A stretch of 64,000 nucleotides of DNA, from contig CACWJZ010000009.1 in assembly GCA_902761365.1 (NCBI GenBank), positions 44,991-108,990 on the forward strand, given 5' to 3'. Below, piece by piece: positions 1-9,701 of the stretch. The translations under genes were made by a program, and so were the position numbers. Below the pieces are notes generated by a model that had not been told where the DNA came from, searched no databases, and was given only the letters and a program-made list of their open reading frames with translations. This DNA is from an uncultured Eubacteriales bacterium. Its GTDB lineage: Bacteria > Bacillota > Clostridia > Christensenellales > CAG-138. Positions within the stretch are counted from its first letter, which is position 1, and each line of letters begins with the position of its first letter.

Positions 1-2758
1 ACACGATACAGCCGTCCCGCTGCCAGGTCTCATTGGGATGGGAGTAGATGCCCTTATTACCGAACAGATCGTCCGGCGCCATGACGAGATTCACCACCGG
101 CAGATTGTGGCCCTCGTTGACGGTATAGGCCAGGGTCAGCACGTCGCTGAGATGCTTGTCCGCCTCCAGGGCAACGGCCCGCAGGACCGATGTCCTGCTG
201 ATTTGAACGGGGGTCGTGTACACGGCGGACTGGGCGGTGGGCCGGGAGCCGTCCATGGTATAGTAGATGGTCCCCGGTGCGGAGAGGGAGACAAAAAAGC
301 TCTCGGCATCCTCATAGATGCCGGAGCCCCTATCCGCGGTGGGCATAACGGAAAACTGAAGGAGCTCCGTCCCGCCCCGGTTCTCCTTGAAGGGGGTCGG
401 GGTCTCGTACAGCATGATCCGGCCGTCCCGACGGTTGCGGCCGATGCTGCCCTGGGGCGGCACCTTGTAGATGTGCAGATAATCCAGCAGCCGCCCGTCA
501 GCGCCGTAGAGGTACAGCCTGTCCTCCCCGCCGTTCAGCTTGAAGGGACAATGGTAATAGCCCTTGCCGGTCAGGGAAGCGTCCCCGGAGCAGTAGATGA
601 GGAGCGATTCGCCGCTCTTGAGGGTCACGTTGGGCAGGGCATACTTGTTGGGCACGTCCTTCTCATCCGTCAGGCAGAAGCCGCCCAGGCGCAGGGAGGA
701 GGCGGTGCCGTTGCAGATCTCCACCCAGTCGTAATACTCGCCGTTGGTACGGGCCACCGTGCGGTTGGAGGGCATGACCTCGCTGATGTACAGCCCTTCC
801 GGGACCCAATCGGCCAGGGCTTCCCTGTACCCCGCTGCCGTGTTGGCGTGGCCGGGCGTGGGACAGTCGGTCGAGGAGAAGGCGCCGGACGCCTCACGGA
901 AGAAGGAGCGGTCCGTCTCGGAGGCGGCATAGTAAGCCTTATCCACGATCACGCCGCTCAGGGAGGACAAAAACAGGCCGCCGTTCTTGCTGCTGAGGCC
1001 GTAGGGGGCCCAGATCTCGTCCGGGGCGCCCTGGATGTCCTTGCCGCACCAGATGAGCAGATACTCTCCCGGCGCAAGGGTGCGGGCAGGCAGGCGGAAC
1101 CGCGCAAGCTCGCTTTCCTTGTCGGACAGGCAGAACTGGCTGAGGTCGATCCCCTGGGCACTCTCGTTGTACAGCTCCACCCAGTCGGCGAAGCGGCCGT
1201 CCCGGGAGGCGATGGTGCACTCGTTGTCGGGCATGAACTCGCTGATGACCAGCCCCTGCGTCACGTTGGGCTGGGGGATGGTCGCCAGATATGCAGCCAC
1301 TCCGCTTTCATCGTTGGCAAAGCCCGGCGTGGGCTGCTTGGTCACGGTGGGGAGCACGCTGCCGTCGTACACCAGCGACACGTCCGGCTCGGAGGCCACG
1401 GTCACAGCCGCCGCGTACAGGGTCCCGTCGGGGCGGGTCAGAAGCACGGTCTCGCCGCCCTCTGCGGAGAGGCCCAGATGGGCCGCGTTGGCCCCCTTGC
1501 CATCGTTCCCGTCACAGGGCAGGACCAGATAGCCGCCAGCGGGGACCACGGTGCCCTGGGGGAACGTGTACCGCACGGAGGCGGCGGTGCCCGAGAAGCC
1601 GTAGCCGGACAGGTCCACATCCTGAGCGGAATTGTTGAACAGCTCCACCCAGTCGGGCGTGCTGCCGTCGGGGTAGACGATGCTCCGGTTGGCCGTCATG
1701 ATCTCGCTGATCTGCACGGGATTGCCCGCCGTATGCGCCGCCAAGCAGGCCGCATACCCTTCCTTGGTGTTGGCAAAGCCAGGGGTGATGAAAGGCGAGA
1801 CGCGCACGGTCCCGTTCTCATGGACGGTGGACTCGTTCTTGCCGCAGGGCTCGGTGGTGAGAAAATCGGTCAGGGTGCCATCGTTCGTATAGAGGAGCAG
1901 CAGCTCGCCGCCGCTGCGGGAGATGCCGAAATCGGCGTACAGACCGTCCGTCTGGTTCCGGGCGCAATGGATGATATAATAGCCCCCTGGCGCCATGACC
2001 GTGCCCTGGGGCAGCTCCAACTGCCTGCCGTCGATCTCCTGCTGCAGGATGTAGCCCCCTATGTCCACCGGCGCGTCAGAGGTGTTGACCAGCTCCACCA
2101 TATCCGTGATGCGGCCCTGCTCGTCCGCATAAAGGGTGTTGCCGGGAACGACCTCACTGAGGGCAATGGGGCCCGGAACGGCCTGAAGGACCTTCTCTGC
2201 AGGGGCATCGCTCTCCGCTGCAGGGGGCAGGGCGGCGGCCCCGGGAGAGGGCTGATAGCTGATGTGGAATTCCCCCGTCTCGTCCCGCTCGGCAGAGGCG
2301 TTCTCCGGCAGGGCCATGGTCTTGACGGCGTCGATCAGCACGTTCTTGCGGTTGAGCAGCATCAGATCCTCCCCGCCGGTGCGGGAGATGCCGAAGTCCG
2401 CATACTCGCTGCCGCCGGAGCGCATGCAGTAGATGACGTAGTAGCCGTGGCCGGGCAGCACCGTGCCGGTGGGTACGGTGTAGCGGGCCTTGCGATTCTC
2501 GTCCGTCAGCTTGAAACCGCCGATGTCGATGTCGGCTGCGGAGGAATTGTACAGCTCCACCCAGTCCGCACAGACGCCGTTGGCGTTGGGGTACAGGGTG
2601 TTGGAGGCCATGTATTCCTGGATCTGCACGGGGAATTTGGAGGTGCTCTGATTGGTGCTCAGGCCGGAGGACACCTGTTTCGCGAAGAAAAAGACCCCGC
2701 CAAGCGCAGCCATGGACAGCGCCAGCAGCAGGAAAGCAGCTATTTTCTTCTTGTACAT
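1..2758 (-). CDS. CotH-family surface protein with five lamin-tail domains (3' end beyond window)
   Basis: Translation from ATG 2758 gives an N-terminal hydrophobic segment (residues 6-26, AAFLLLALSMAALGGVFFF), so the protein is exported or membrane anchored. Five repeats follow at about residues 41, 196, 346, 501 and 651, each with the lamin-tail pattern (ISEVMPSN, then DWVELYN, then a Gly/Leu-rich strand and YLLIxC). A chitobiase C-terminal-like strand (YYTMDGSRPT, about 826) and the beginning of a CotH kinase-like domain (PVVNLVMAPDDLFGNKGIY, about 883) follow. CotH proteins are known as spore-coat or secreted protein kinases. The lamin-tail domain is a presumed adhesion or binding module. 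GGAGG lies 10 bases before the start. The C-terminus, including most of the kinase part, lies outside the window, so activity cannot be judged. Confidence 0.8.
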   Translation of the reverse strand, partial: MYKKKIAAFLLLALSMAALGGVFFFAKQVSSGLSTNQSTSKFPVQIQEYMASNTLYPNANGVCADWVELYNSSAADIDIGGFKLTDENRKARYTVPTGTVLPGHGYYVIYCMRSGGSEYADFGISRTGGEDLMLLNRKNVLIDAVKTMALPENASAERDETGEFHISYQPSPGAAALPPAAESDAPAEKVLQAVPGPIALSEVVPGNTLYADEQGRITDMVELVNTSDAPVDIGGYILQQEIDGRQLELPQGTVMAPGGYYIIHCARNQTDGLYADFGISRSGGELLLLYTNDGTLTDFLTTEPCGKNESTVHENGTVRVSPFITPGFANTKEGYAACLAAHTAGNPVQISEIMTANRSIVYPDGSTPDWVELFNNSAQDVDLSGYGFSGTAASVRYTFPQGTVVPAGGYLVLPCDGNDGKGANAAHLGLSAEGGETVLLTRPDGTLYAAAVTVASEPDVSLVYDGSVLPTVTKQPTPGFANDESGVAAYLATIPQPNVTQGLVISEFMPDNECTIASRDGRFADWVELYNESAQGIDLSQFCLSDKESELARFRLPARTLAPGEYLLIWCGKDIQGAPDEIWAPYGLSSKNGGLFLSSLSGVIVDKAYYAASETDRSFFREASGAFSSTDCPTPGHANTAAGYREALADWVPEGLYISEVMPSNRTVARTNGEYYDWVEICNGTASSLRLGGFCLTDEKDVPNKYALPNVTLKSGESLLIYCSGDASLTGKGYYHCPFKLNGGEDRLYLYGADGRLLDYLHIYKVPPQGSIGRNRRDGRIMLYETPTPFKENRGGTELLQFSVMPTADRGSGIYEDAESFFVSLSAPGTIYYTMDGSRPTAQSAVYTTPVQISRTSVLRAVALEADKHLSDVLTLAYTVNEGHNLPVVNLVMAPDDLFGNKGIYSHPNETWQRDGCIV

Positions 2759-2912
2759 CGTTTACATTCCTCCGGATAAAAAACCGGCGCAGGACAGCCG
2801 CCCTGCGACCTTCGAGATATAAAGGCGCACCGCCCGTTTCACCAACAGTATGATGATTGTATCATACCCTGGCGCCGTTGTAAAGCCATCCACAAACAGA
2901 GCGCCCTGCCCC

Positions 2913-3161
2913 TCAATACAGGGCTTTGAGCACCAGCACGGTTACACCGGGATTATCGCCCCGCACGATCTGCTTCACCTTCGGATGGTTCCGATACCGA
3001 TAGCCGATCATGGTCTTCAGGCTGTCGCCCCCGTGATACCCGTGGACCAGACGGATCTGGTACGTGCCGGAGTCGGCATGCAGCAGGGCCCGGTCGATCA
3101 CGCGGATCGCCTGCTCCTGCCGCATGCCGTGCAGATCCAGGGTGATGAAGGGATCGGTCAT
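2913..3161 (-). CDS. Small Smr-domain protein
   Basis: This 82-residue protein is essentially one Smr domain, the C-terminal module of MutS2. It shows the LDLHGM motif at residues 8-13 and VHGYHGG at about residues 39-45, in place of the usual HGxGxG signature. Smr domains bind or nick nucleic acid (established for the family). Stand-alone versions are common in Clostridia and their substrate is unknown. It starts four bases after the pullulanase stop, so the two are probably co-transcribed. Nothing else suggests a link to starch metabolism. Confidence 0.75.
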   Translation of the reverse strand: MTDPFITLDLHGMRQEQAIRVIDRALLHADSGTYQIRLVHGYHGGDSLKTMIGYRYRNHPKVKQIVRGDNPGVTVLVLKALY

Positions 3162-3165
3162 GAGG

Positions 3166-5832
3166 TCACTTGCGCTTCAGCAGCACGGCCGTCTTGCCTT
3201 CTACGGTGAGGGTGCCGGCAGCATCGCCGGTGGTGCCCCAGAGGGCCTCCCAGGCGCCCTCAGGCAGGGTGACGGTCATGGGCTTGTCGTCGGGGTTGGC
3301 CACGAGATACCCCACCAGCTGCCCGTCCACGGAATAGCTGGCCGCGATGGCGTTGCCCTCCAGGACCTCGCCCGCCACGGTGCCGGTATAGAGCCAGGGG
3401 TTGGCCTTCCGCAGAGCGATCAGATCCCGATAATAGAGCATCATGGCGTAGGCATCGCTGTCCGGGGTCAGAGCCTCCCAGTCGATGTTGTTCACCTTGT
3501 CGGAGGCGTTGTAGCTGTTCTCGTTGCCGCCCTTGGTGCGCAGCATTTCCTCCCCCGCCAGGAAGAAGGGGGTGCCCTTGCTCAGAAGGACCAGGGAGGC
3601 GCCCAGGCGGTTCATGGCCAGCCGCTGCTCCACGGTGGCCTTGGGGTCGGCGTTCTTCAGGATGTCCCACAGGGTCCGGTTGTCGTGGGAGGACATGTAG
3701 TTGATGATGAGGGCGTCGTCCACCTTCCAGTTGGTGCCCGTGTGCTCCCCGCCGGTGATGCCGAAGAGGATCCGGTTGGCGCTGTCCTTGGCCGCGTTGC
3801 CGCTGATCCAACCCTTGGCCTTGGCATCGAAGACGCTGCCCTTCAGGCCGTCCCGGATGGCGTCGTTGAACACGGCCACGCCGCCGATGGCCCCCTCGGA
3901 GGCCTTGACCTTGTGGATGTTGGCCTGAGTGGCCTGCTTCTTCTCGCTGAGGGGCGAGGTGCCGCCCAGCCAGCCCTCGCCGTACAGGATGGCCTGGGGG
4001 TTGTTCTTATGGACCGCCTTCTCGATGGCCTGCATGGTGTCCACGTCGTGGAGGCCCATGAGGTCGAAGCGGAAGCCGTCGATGTGGTACTCGGTCTGCC
4101 AGTAGGCGACGGAATCCACCATGTACTTGCGGAACATCCGCCGCTCGGAGGCGGTCTCGTTCCCACAGCCGCTGCCGTTGGAGCTGTCGCCGGTGTTGGT
4201 GTAGCGATAGTAGTAGTAGGGCACGATCCGGTTCAGGTTGGAATCCTGGGAGAAGGTGTGGTTGTATACCACGTCCATGACCACGGCGAGGCCGTTTTCA
4301 TGGAGAGCCTGGACCATCTGCTTGAACTCGTTCACCCGCACCTCCCCGTGGTAGGGATCGGTGGAATAGCTGCCCTCGGGGGCGTTGTAGTTCTTGGGAT
4401 CATAGCCCCAGTTGAAGGTGTTGGATTTGGTCTCGTCCACGGTGGCGTAGTCGTAGACCGGCTGCAGGTGCACGTGGGTCACGCCCAGGGCCTTCAGGTA
4501 GTCCACGCCCACCGGCTGCCCCGCGGCGTTGGTGAGGCCCGTCTCCGTGAAGGCCAGATACTTGCCGGGGTATTTGGACGCGGCGATCCGGTTGGAGAAG
4601 TCGCGCACGTGGACCTCCCAGATGATGGCGTCCCGATAGGAGGTGAGGCCGGCATCGAAAGCCTCGTCCCGGAAGCCCGCGGGGTCCGTGGCGGCCAGGT
4701 CGATGACCATGCCCCGATCTCCGTTGATGCCCACGGCTTTCGCATAGGGGTCCACGGCCTCCTGGGTGCCCACCGCCGTGGTGACGGTGTAGGTGTAGTA
4801 GGTGCCGTGGCCGCAGGCATAGTCCGCGGTCCAGACGCCCTGAGCCGCCTTGGTCATGTCCACGGTGGCGAATGCCTGGCCGCCGTTGCCCGCTTCGAAC
4901 AGGTTCAGGACCACCTTGCTGGCCGTGGGGGCCCAGACCTTGAAGGTGGTGGCGTCCCCGTGGATGATCGCGCCCAGATCGTCCCCGGCATAGGTATACA
5001 TGGCCTCGAAGGCGGGGCTGTCGAAGATGGCCGTGGGCACCGCTACCTTCTCGCCGTAGCCCTCGATGGACACGGTGCATACCCCCGTGATGTCCAGAGG
5101 CTCCTTGGTGGTGATAACGCCGGAGATCACGTTGTTGTTCAGGGAGGAGAGCTTCTCGATGGCCACAGGCGCATCGTTCACCTTGACCTGGACCTGGTCC
5201 AGGGATGTGAGACGGGCCGCGGGTTCGATGCTGTACTTGATCTGGTTCTCCGCCACGATCCCTGCAAACTTGAAATTCATCTTTTGGGTCAACGTCATGC
5301 CGCCGTCCTCGCTGTAGTAGATGGTCTCCTCGCCGGATTTGAGGAAGATGGACACGTCGCCGCCCTCCATCTTCACGAACCGGTCCCCGTCATAATCCTT
5401 GGTGGCCGTGCCCCAGCTAGTGCCGCCCACGTCGGAGCAGCCGGTGCGCACGATGAAGCCCACCTCCTCCACGTTCTCGGGCACGTTGATGACCACCTTG
5501 GCCCCGTAGGGACAGGGATGCATGGGGTAACTCCGGCCGTCCTTGCCCTTGAACCAGATCCACATGTCGCTGGTGTCAAAGTCGATGGAGCTCCGCGTCC
5601 AGTAGATGCTGAGCTGGTTGCAGCCCGCCTCCCGCTCCAGCTGAAACTCCGCGGACTCCGGCTGCGGTTCCTCGGTGGCCGCCGGCTCAGGCGCCGGTGC
5701 CTCGGTGGGGGCGGCCGGTTCCACAGGCGCCTGGGTGGGCTCAGCCGCGGCGGTTTGTGCCGGGGCCGGGGCGCCGCAGGCCGTCAACAGCAGCAGTGCC
5801 GCCATCAGCAGGGCAAAGACTTGCTTTTTCAT
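3166..5832 (-). CDS. pulA: Type I pullulanase lipoprotein (GH13)
   Basis: This 888-residue secreted starch-debranching enzyme hydrolyses alpha-1,6 bonds of pullulan and glycogen-like glucans (family knowledge). A lipobox (LLLLTACG, Cys about 19) follows a Lys-rich start, and a Pro/Glu/Ala linker separates anchor and enzyme. A pullulanase-associated carbohydrate module lies around residues 72-160 and a CBM48-like module near 290-380 (TTFKVWAPTASKVVLNL). The catalytic (beta/alpha)8 barrel shows the pullulanase signature YDPKNYNAPEGSYS, the nucleophile in GFRFDLMGLHD (about 590), the acid/base in LYGEGW (about 616) and the third acid in NYMSSHDN. All catalytic residues are present. The small Smr gene follows immediately. 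Confidence 0.93.
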   Translation of the reverse strand: MKKQVFALLMAALLLLTACGAPAPAQTAAAEPTQAPVEPAAPTEAPAPEPAATEEPQPESAEFQLEREAGCNQLSIYWTRSSIDFDTSDMWIWFKGKDGRSYPMHPCPYGAKVVINVPENVEEVGFIVRTGCSDVGGTSWGTATKDYDGDRFVKMEGGDVSIFLKSGEETIYYSEDGGMTLTQKMNFKFAGIVAENQIKYSIEPAARLTSLDQVQVKVNDAPVAIEKLSSLNNNVISGVITTKEPLDITGVCTVSIEGYGEKVAVPTAIFDSPAFEAMYTYAGDDLGAIIHGDATTFKVWAPTASKVVLNLFEAGNGGQAFATVDMTKAAQGVWTADYACGHGTYYTYTVTTAVGTQEAVDPYAKAVGINGDRGMVIDLAATDPAGFRDEAFDAGLTSYRDAIIWEVHVRDFSNRIAASKYPGKYLAFTETGLTNAAGQPVGVDYLKALGVTHVHLQPVYDYATVDETKSNTFNWGYDPKNYNAPEGSYSTDPYHGEVRVNEFKQMVQALHENGLAVVMDVVYNHTFSQDSNLNRIVPYYYYRYTNTGDSSNGSGCGNETASERRMFRKYMVDSVAYWQTEYHIDGFRFDLMGLHDVDTMQAIEKAVHKNNPQAILYGEGWLGGTSPLSEKKQATQANIHKVKASEGAIGGVAVFNDAIRDGLKGSVFDAKAKGWISGNAAKDSANRILFGITGGEHTGTNWKVDDALIINYMSSHDNRTLWDILKNADPKATVEQRLAMNRLGASLVLLSKGTPFFLAGEEMLRTKGGNENSYNASDKVNNIDWEALTPDSDAYAMMLYYRDLIALRKANPWLYTGTVAGEVLEGNAIAASYSVDGQLVGYLVANPDDKPMTVTLPEGAWEALWGTTGDAAGTLTVEGKTAVLLKRK

Positions 5833-5904
5833 GGTTCCTCTCCTTATGCTCTTCGGGTCATGCCCGGATCATATATAGAATTGTATCACCGTTCTATGGG
5901 AAAA

Positions 5905-8070
5905 TCAACGTGCTTTCCGCTTTGCCCATACCTCGATGGCGACGGTAGCCCCCAGGGCCAGCAGGAGCGACGCGACGATGGCCGGTCGGGCATAGGAGCG
6001 GCTGAAGTACACGCCGGAGGTCCCCACCTCCGGGACTGCAGACGGGTCGTAGGGGATGCCGGTCTCGGCGCAGAGCTGCTTGATGTTCAGAAAGTGGATG
6101 GTGGGCACGCCTTGGCTCAGATACCGCTCCACGAGGCCGCTTTTGGGGGTGATCCTGGGGTCGGCCTCCGGCAGCAGTCCCTGGCCGAAGCTGACGGCGG
6201 CGTCGGTGTCGCCCATGCCCAGGATGTTGCCGCCCACGTTGACGAAGGCGGCGATGTCCCCCATGCGGGCCATGCGGTCCAGCACGTCCGCCTCGTACCC
6301 CTCCGCATAGACGGTCAGGGGCAGCCCCTCTGCCGCAAGGCGGGTTTGCATGGCGGCCACCTCCCGGATGTCGTCCTCGTCCTCCAGCAGATAAGCCAGC
6401 ATGTTCTCCCCTGCGTCCCCGTCGCCGCCCATGGTGACGATCTCGGGCAGGGTGGACAGCAGCCCCGCCTCATGGGCCGTCAGGATCATCTCCGGCAGCA
6501 CATAGCCCGGCAGGTTGGCCCCGAAGTTGGAGGAACCCACGGACACGCTGTAGGAAATCTCCAGGCCCATGACCTCCGCCGCACACAGAACGCCCAGATC
6601 GATGCCCGGGAAGGAGGCCGAGAAGCAGGCGCCGATCCTGTCCCCGAACCGGACCCCCGCCTCGTGCAGATACCGCACGGCCAGGGCGGCGAAGTCCGAC
6701 AGCTGGGCGGTGCGCTTGGCTTCCTCGCTGCCCAGGGAGGTGGTGATGGGAGAGATCCGGGTGCCCATAAACCCCAGCCCCAAGGTGTCCTCCGGGGCCA
6801 GGTCGTAGCCACGGTGCAGGCGCTCCGTCCGGACCGCATTTGTCACCTGCCGGTGGAGCCGGGCGGCGGCCTCCATCTCGTCCGCATAGGGCAGCCGGAC
6901 CCGGTGGCCGGCCAGGTAGATGCCCAACACGGAGACCGCCAGCAGGGCAGCCACCATGCCGTGAAGCACCAGCCTGCGCCGCTGCACGCTGTTCCTCCTG
7001 CCGCTCAGCAGAAGGATGGCGCTTCCGGCCACGGCCACCAGCGCCCATGCGACGACGGCTGGGATGGATATGTTTTTCCCGTAATACATGGCCGCGGTGC
7101 CGATCTTGGGCGCGGTCTTAGGATCGAAGGGGATGCCGCTCTCCGCACAGAGAGCGCGCACGTTCAATAGATGGATGGCGGGGATGCCCTGCGTCAAATA
7201 CCGCTCCGTGAGGCCGCTGGTGGAGTCGATCTCCAGTCGCTGGGGCGTCAGCAGGCCGCTGCCCAGGGTCAGGATGGCGGTGTTCTCCGCATGGCCCAGG
7301 CCCAGGCTGTTGCCGCCGGCGTTCACGAAGGCCCGAATATTCCCATAGAGCTGCTCATGGAGCTCGATGTCCTGCGCAAAGCTGTCGATGACGGCGGGAG
7401 CCATGCCCGCTTCGATCAGGCGCGCCTTCAACGCCTCCACGGCGGCTATGTCCTCGTCCTCCTCCATCACGTAGGCCATCATGTTGCGGCCCATGTCCCC
7501 GGCGCCGCCCATGGTGACCAGCACGGGCAGGCGGGACAGGAGCCCGGCGTCGAACAGGGTCTTGACCATCTCGGGGAAGCTGTATTCCGGATTGTTGGCC
7601 CCGTACTTGGAGGAGCCCACGGAGGCGGAGTACCGCAGGTCCAGCCCCATCGCCTCTGCCGCACAGAGGACAGCCAGGTTGAGGCCCGGATAGGACCCGG
7701 AAAAGTTGGCGCCCACGGGGTCCCCGGCCTTCAGCCCGGCTTCCGTGAAATAACGGACGCACAGGGCGGCAAAGTCCGGCAGCTGGGCCGTGCGCTTCTC
7801 CTCCAGACCCGCGGCGGTAGTCATAATGGCGGAAAAATCGCAACCCAAAAGCCCGATGCTCAGGGTATCCTCCGCCGCAAGGGCCACACCCCGCCGGGCC
7901 TTCTCTGCCCGGATGAGGGACGCCGCCCGCTCATGGAGCCGGGCCGCCGCTTCCATCCGGTCCGCATAGGGAAGGCGGCGGTGCTGCCCCGTCCAAAGGA
8001 TGGCAGCCCCGCCCAGCAGGAGGGCCAGCGCCAGGCAGGCCCAGGCCATGAGGCGACGCTTCCCGCTCAT
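5905..8070 (-). CDS. pgsW: Poly-gamma-glutamate system protein, two fused PgsW-like units
   Basis: This 721-residue protein consists of two copies of the same roughly 350-residue unit. Shared landmarks in order are RLPYADxMEAAARLH, an APEDTL-like strand, KRTAQLxDFAALxVRY, VGSSxxGAN, VTMGGxGDxGxNM, AFVNxGGNxLGxG, GLxERYLxQGxPxIHxLN and a final LCAExGIPxDP. Each unit has its own N-terminal membrane segment and a hydrophobic segment after it. The family is known only as a partner of pgsBC, often where pgsA is missing. Its biochemistry is not established. The start at 8070 is chosen because it makes a perfect 4-base ATGA overlap with the pgsC stop. The family usually has one unit per protein, so the fusion is unusual. 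Confidence 0.8.
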   Translation of the reverse strand: MSGKRRLMAWACLALALLLGGAAILWTGQHRRLPYADRMEAAARLHERAASLIRAEKARRGVALAAEDTLSIGLLGCDFSAIMTTAAGLEEKRTAQLPDFAALCVRYFTEAGLKAGDPVGANFSGSYPGLNLAVLCAAEAMGLDLRYSASVGSSKYGANNPEYSFPEMVKTLFDAGLLSRLPVLVTMGGAGDMGRNMMAYVMEEDEDIAAVEALKARLIEAGMAPAVIDSFAQDIELHEQLYGNIRAFVNAGGNSLGLGHAENTAILTLGSGLLTPQRLEIDSTSGLTERYLTQGIPAIHLLNVRALCAESGIPFDPKTAPKIGTAAMYYGKNISIPAVVAWALVAVAGSAILLLSGRRNSVQRRRLVLHGMVAALLAVSVLGIYLAGHRVRLPYADEMEAAARLHRQVTNAVRTERLHRGYDLAPEDTLGLGFMGTRISPITTSLGSEEAKRTAQLSDFAALAVRYLHEAGVRFGDRIGACFSASFPGIDLGVLCAAEVMGLEISYSVSVGSSNFGANLPGYVLPEMILTAHEAGLLSTLPEIVTMGGDGDAGENMLAYLLEDEDDIREVAAMQTRLAAEGLPLTVYAEGYEADVLDRMARMGDIAAFVNVGGNILGMGDTDAAVSFGQGLLPEADPRITPKSGLVERYLSQGVPTIHFLNIKQLCAETGIPYDPSAVPEVGTSGVYFSRSYARPAIVASLLLALGATVAIEVWAKRKAR

Positions 8071-8489
8071 AGCATGCCCACCCACAGCAAACACAGGGCG
8101 CAGAGGGCCGTCACCGCCGCCAGGGAGATGCCGGTCTTCACGAACCCCTGCCGCTGCAGATCCCGGACCAGGAGGGCCGGGACCAGGTAGCCGATGACCC
8201 GGATGCCGAAGGGCAATACCCCCAGGCTCCCCACCAGCCAGGTCAAAGCAAAGCTCAGCACCACGTTGACGGCGAAGAGCCGCCGCCCGTACAGGATCAG
8301 ATACCGGTCGAGGAGCTTATCGAGGCCGTATACCCCCAGGACGATCAGCAAGCTGTAGGCGATGCGCCAGGGGTCGTTGAGGCTCAACGCCAGGTAGACG
8401 GGGGCCACCAGGCCGCCGGTGGAGAGGCCCGTGATCTCGGAATAGAGCACGGCGATGAGTACGCCTACGATGACGATCTTGCTATACAT
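8067..8489 (-). CDS. pgsC: Poly-gamma-glutamate synthesis membrane protein PgsC
   Basis: This 140-residue integral membrane protein has the PgsC opening: a hydrophobic helix, then ITGLSTGGLVAPVYLAL, then several helices ending in a conserved LVPALLVRDLQRQG loop. The length matches the Bacillus protein (about 149). In Bacillus, PgsC works with the ligase PgsB at the membrane to polymerise glutamate through gamma-amide bonds (established). It overlaps the pgsB end by eight bases and the pgsW-like start by four, so the three are translationally coupled. No PgsA/CapA gene is seen in the window. Confidence 0.9.
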   Translation of the reverse strand: MYSKIVIVGVLIAVLYSEITGLSTGGLVAPVYLALSLNDPWRIAYSLLIVLGVYGLDKLLDRYLILYGRRLFAVNVVLSFALTWLVGSLGVLPFGIRVIGYLVPALLVRDLQRQGFVKTGISLAAVTALCALCLLWVGML

Positions 8490-9648
8490 GCTCCCGCTCG
8501 CCTCCTATGTTCACCGGCAACTCCTTTAGTTCCCGCTGCGCCCGTTCCACCAGGCGCATGCCCTCGTTCTTGATGTTCCCCACCGCCAGGATCAGGCGGG
8601 GGGCGTCGCAGGTGAAGGGGATGTCCTCCGCCACGCGAAAGCCCCGCACCGGCGCATTCGGCGCCGCCCGGCGGCACAGCCGCGCCAGAGCCCGCTGCTC
8701 GTCCCCCAGGAGCCAGATCTCCTTGGGCTCCATCTCGCGGCACAGCCGCACCATGTCCTGGGCCCGGGCGGGCCGGTCGCCCCGGTTGTTGATGAGGATG
8801 ACCAGCTCCTCTCCCCCCTCGTTTCGGGTGGCTTCGTAGATCATCCTGGTGGAGCTCACGTCGTTGGCGGACAGGGCGTTGACGAAGGTCAGGTTCTCCC
8901 CCCCGTACACGGACAGGGCAAAGGGGTCCCGCACGAAGGCTTTCACCCCCTCGAAGGCGGTGAGCCGGTCCACCCCCAGCCCCGCACACACGTCCAGAGC
9001 CAGGGCCACGTTTTCCGGGAAGTCCAGCTCCCTGGCCCCGGGGATGTGGGCGATGGACGCTGGATCGGAGATGGTCAGGGTGCTGTGAAGGCGCTCGGCC
9101 CGGGCCGCCAGTTGGTCGGGGAAATCCCGCTCCGCCGTGAAGATCAGCCCCTTTTGAGGCAGCATCTCCATGAGACAGTCCAATATCTCCGCCCGGGTGC
9201 CCCCCATCACATCCATGTGATCGAGGCGGGCGTTGGTGATGACCCCCACGTCGCATCGAAGCATATTTCGCCCTGACACCCGCTGATACTCGGGCTGCAG
9301 GGCCATACACTCGATCACCAGGACGTCCGCCTTCTCCTGGGCGGCCTTGTGCAGGTATCTCAGCTGCTCCCGGATGTTGGCGGGGGCGCGGCGCTCAATG
9401 AGCTCCTGCCGGCCGTCGGGGTGGATGGCGATGGGCAGGGTGCCCGTGGTCTTGCACAGGACCCGATGGCCCCCGGCGGTGAGCCCCGCGGCGATCATGC
9501 GGGTCACGGTGGACTTGCCCCGGGTCCCGTTCACATAGATCACGTGCCGCAGCGCCTGCCGATCCCGTTTCGCCTGCAGCGTCTCCCAACCAAGGTGCAA
9601 CAGGAGCAGGGACGAAAAGATGAGGATTAGTATGTCCGTTCTGTCCAT
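8482..9648 (-). CDS. pgsB: Poly-gamma-glutamate synthase ligase PgsB
   Basis: This 388-residue ATP-dependent amide ligase is related to Mur ligases. After one N-terminal membrane helix (residues 5-18) comes the P-loop VNGTRGKSTVTRMI at about residues 39-52. KTTGTLP, VIECMAL and TNARLDHMDVMG follow, as in Bacillus PgsB (393 residues). The enzyme activates glutamate gamma-carboxyls for chain extension. It is the first gene of a coupled pgsB-pgsC-pgsW set. A stem-loop terminator at 9702-9725 separates it from the upstream M14/TRAP cassette, so it may have its own promoter. All expected nucleotide-binding residues are visible. Confidence 0.92.
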   Translation of the reverse strand: MDRTDILILIFSSLLLLHLGWETLQAKRDRQALRHVIYVNGTRGKSTVTRMIAAGLTAGGHRVLCKTTGTLPIAIHPDGRQELIERRAPANIREQLRYLHKAAQEKADVLVIECMALQPEYQRVSGRNMLRCDVGVITNARLDHMDVMGGTRAEILDCLMEMLPQKGLIFTAERDFPDQLAARAERLHSTLTISDPASIAHIPGARELDFPENVALALDVCAGLGVDRLTAFEGVKAFVRDPFALSVYGGENLTFVNALSANDVSSTRMIYEATRNEGGEELVILINNRGDRPARAQDMVRLCREMEPKEIWLLGDEQRALARLCRRAAPNAPVRGFRVAEDIPFTCDAPRLILAVGNIKNEGMRLVERAQRELKELPVNIGGEREHV

Positions 9649-9701
9649 GATCCCATTGTAAGCTTTGCGCCCGCCCCTGTCCAGTTTTTTGTTACGGAAA
9701 A

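Noticed and set aside
38-2779. Long plus-strand open frame of about 913 codons
   Set aside because: It is antisense to the lamin-tail/CotH gene, whose minus-strand translation shows five clear domains. High GC leaves stop codons rare in the opposite frame.
3064-7170. Plus-strand open frame of about 1368 codons
   Set aside because: It spans the antisense of pullulanase and pgsW, including their intergenic gap, with low-complexity His/Gly/Val-rich content and no family motif.
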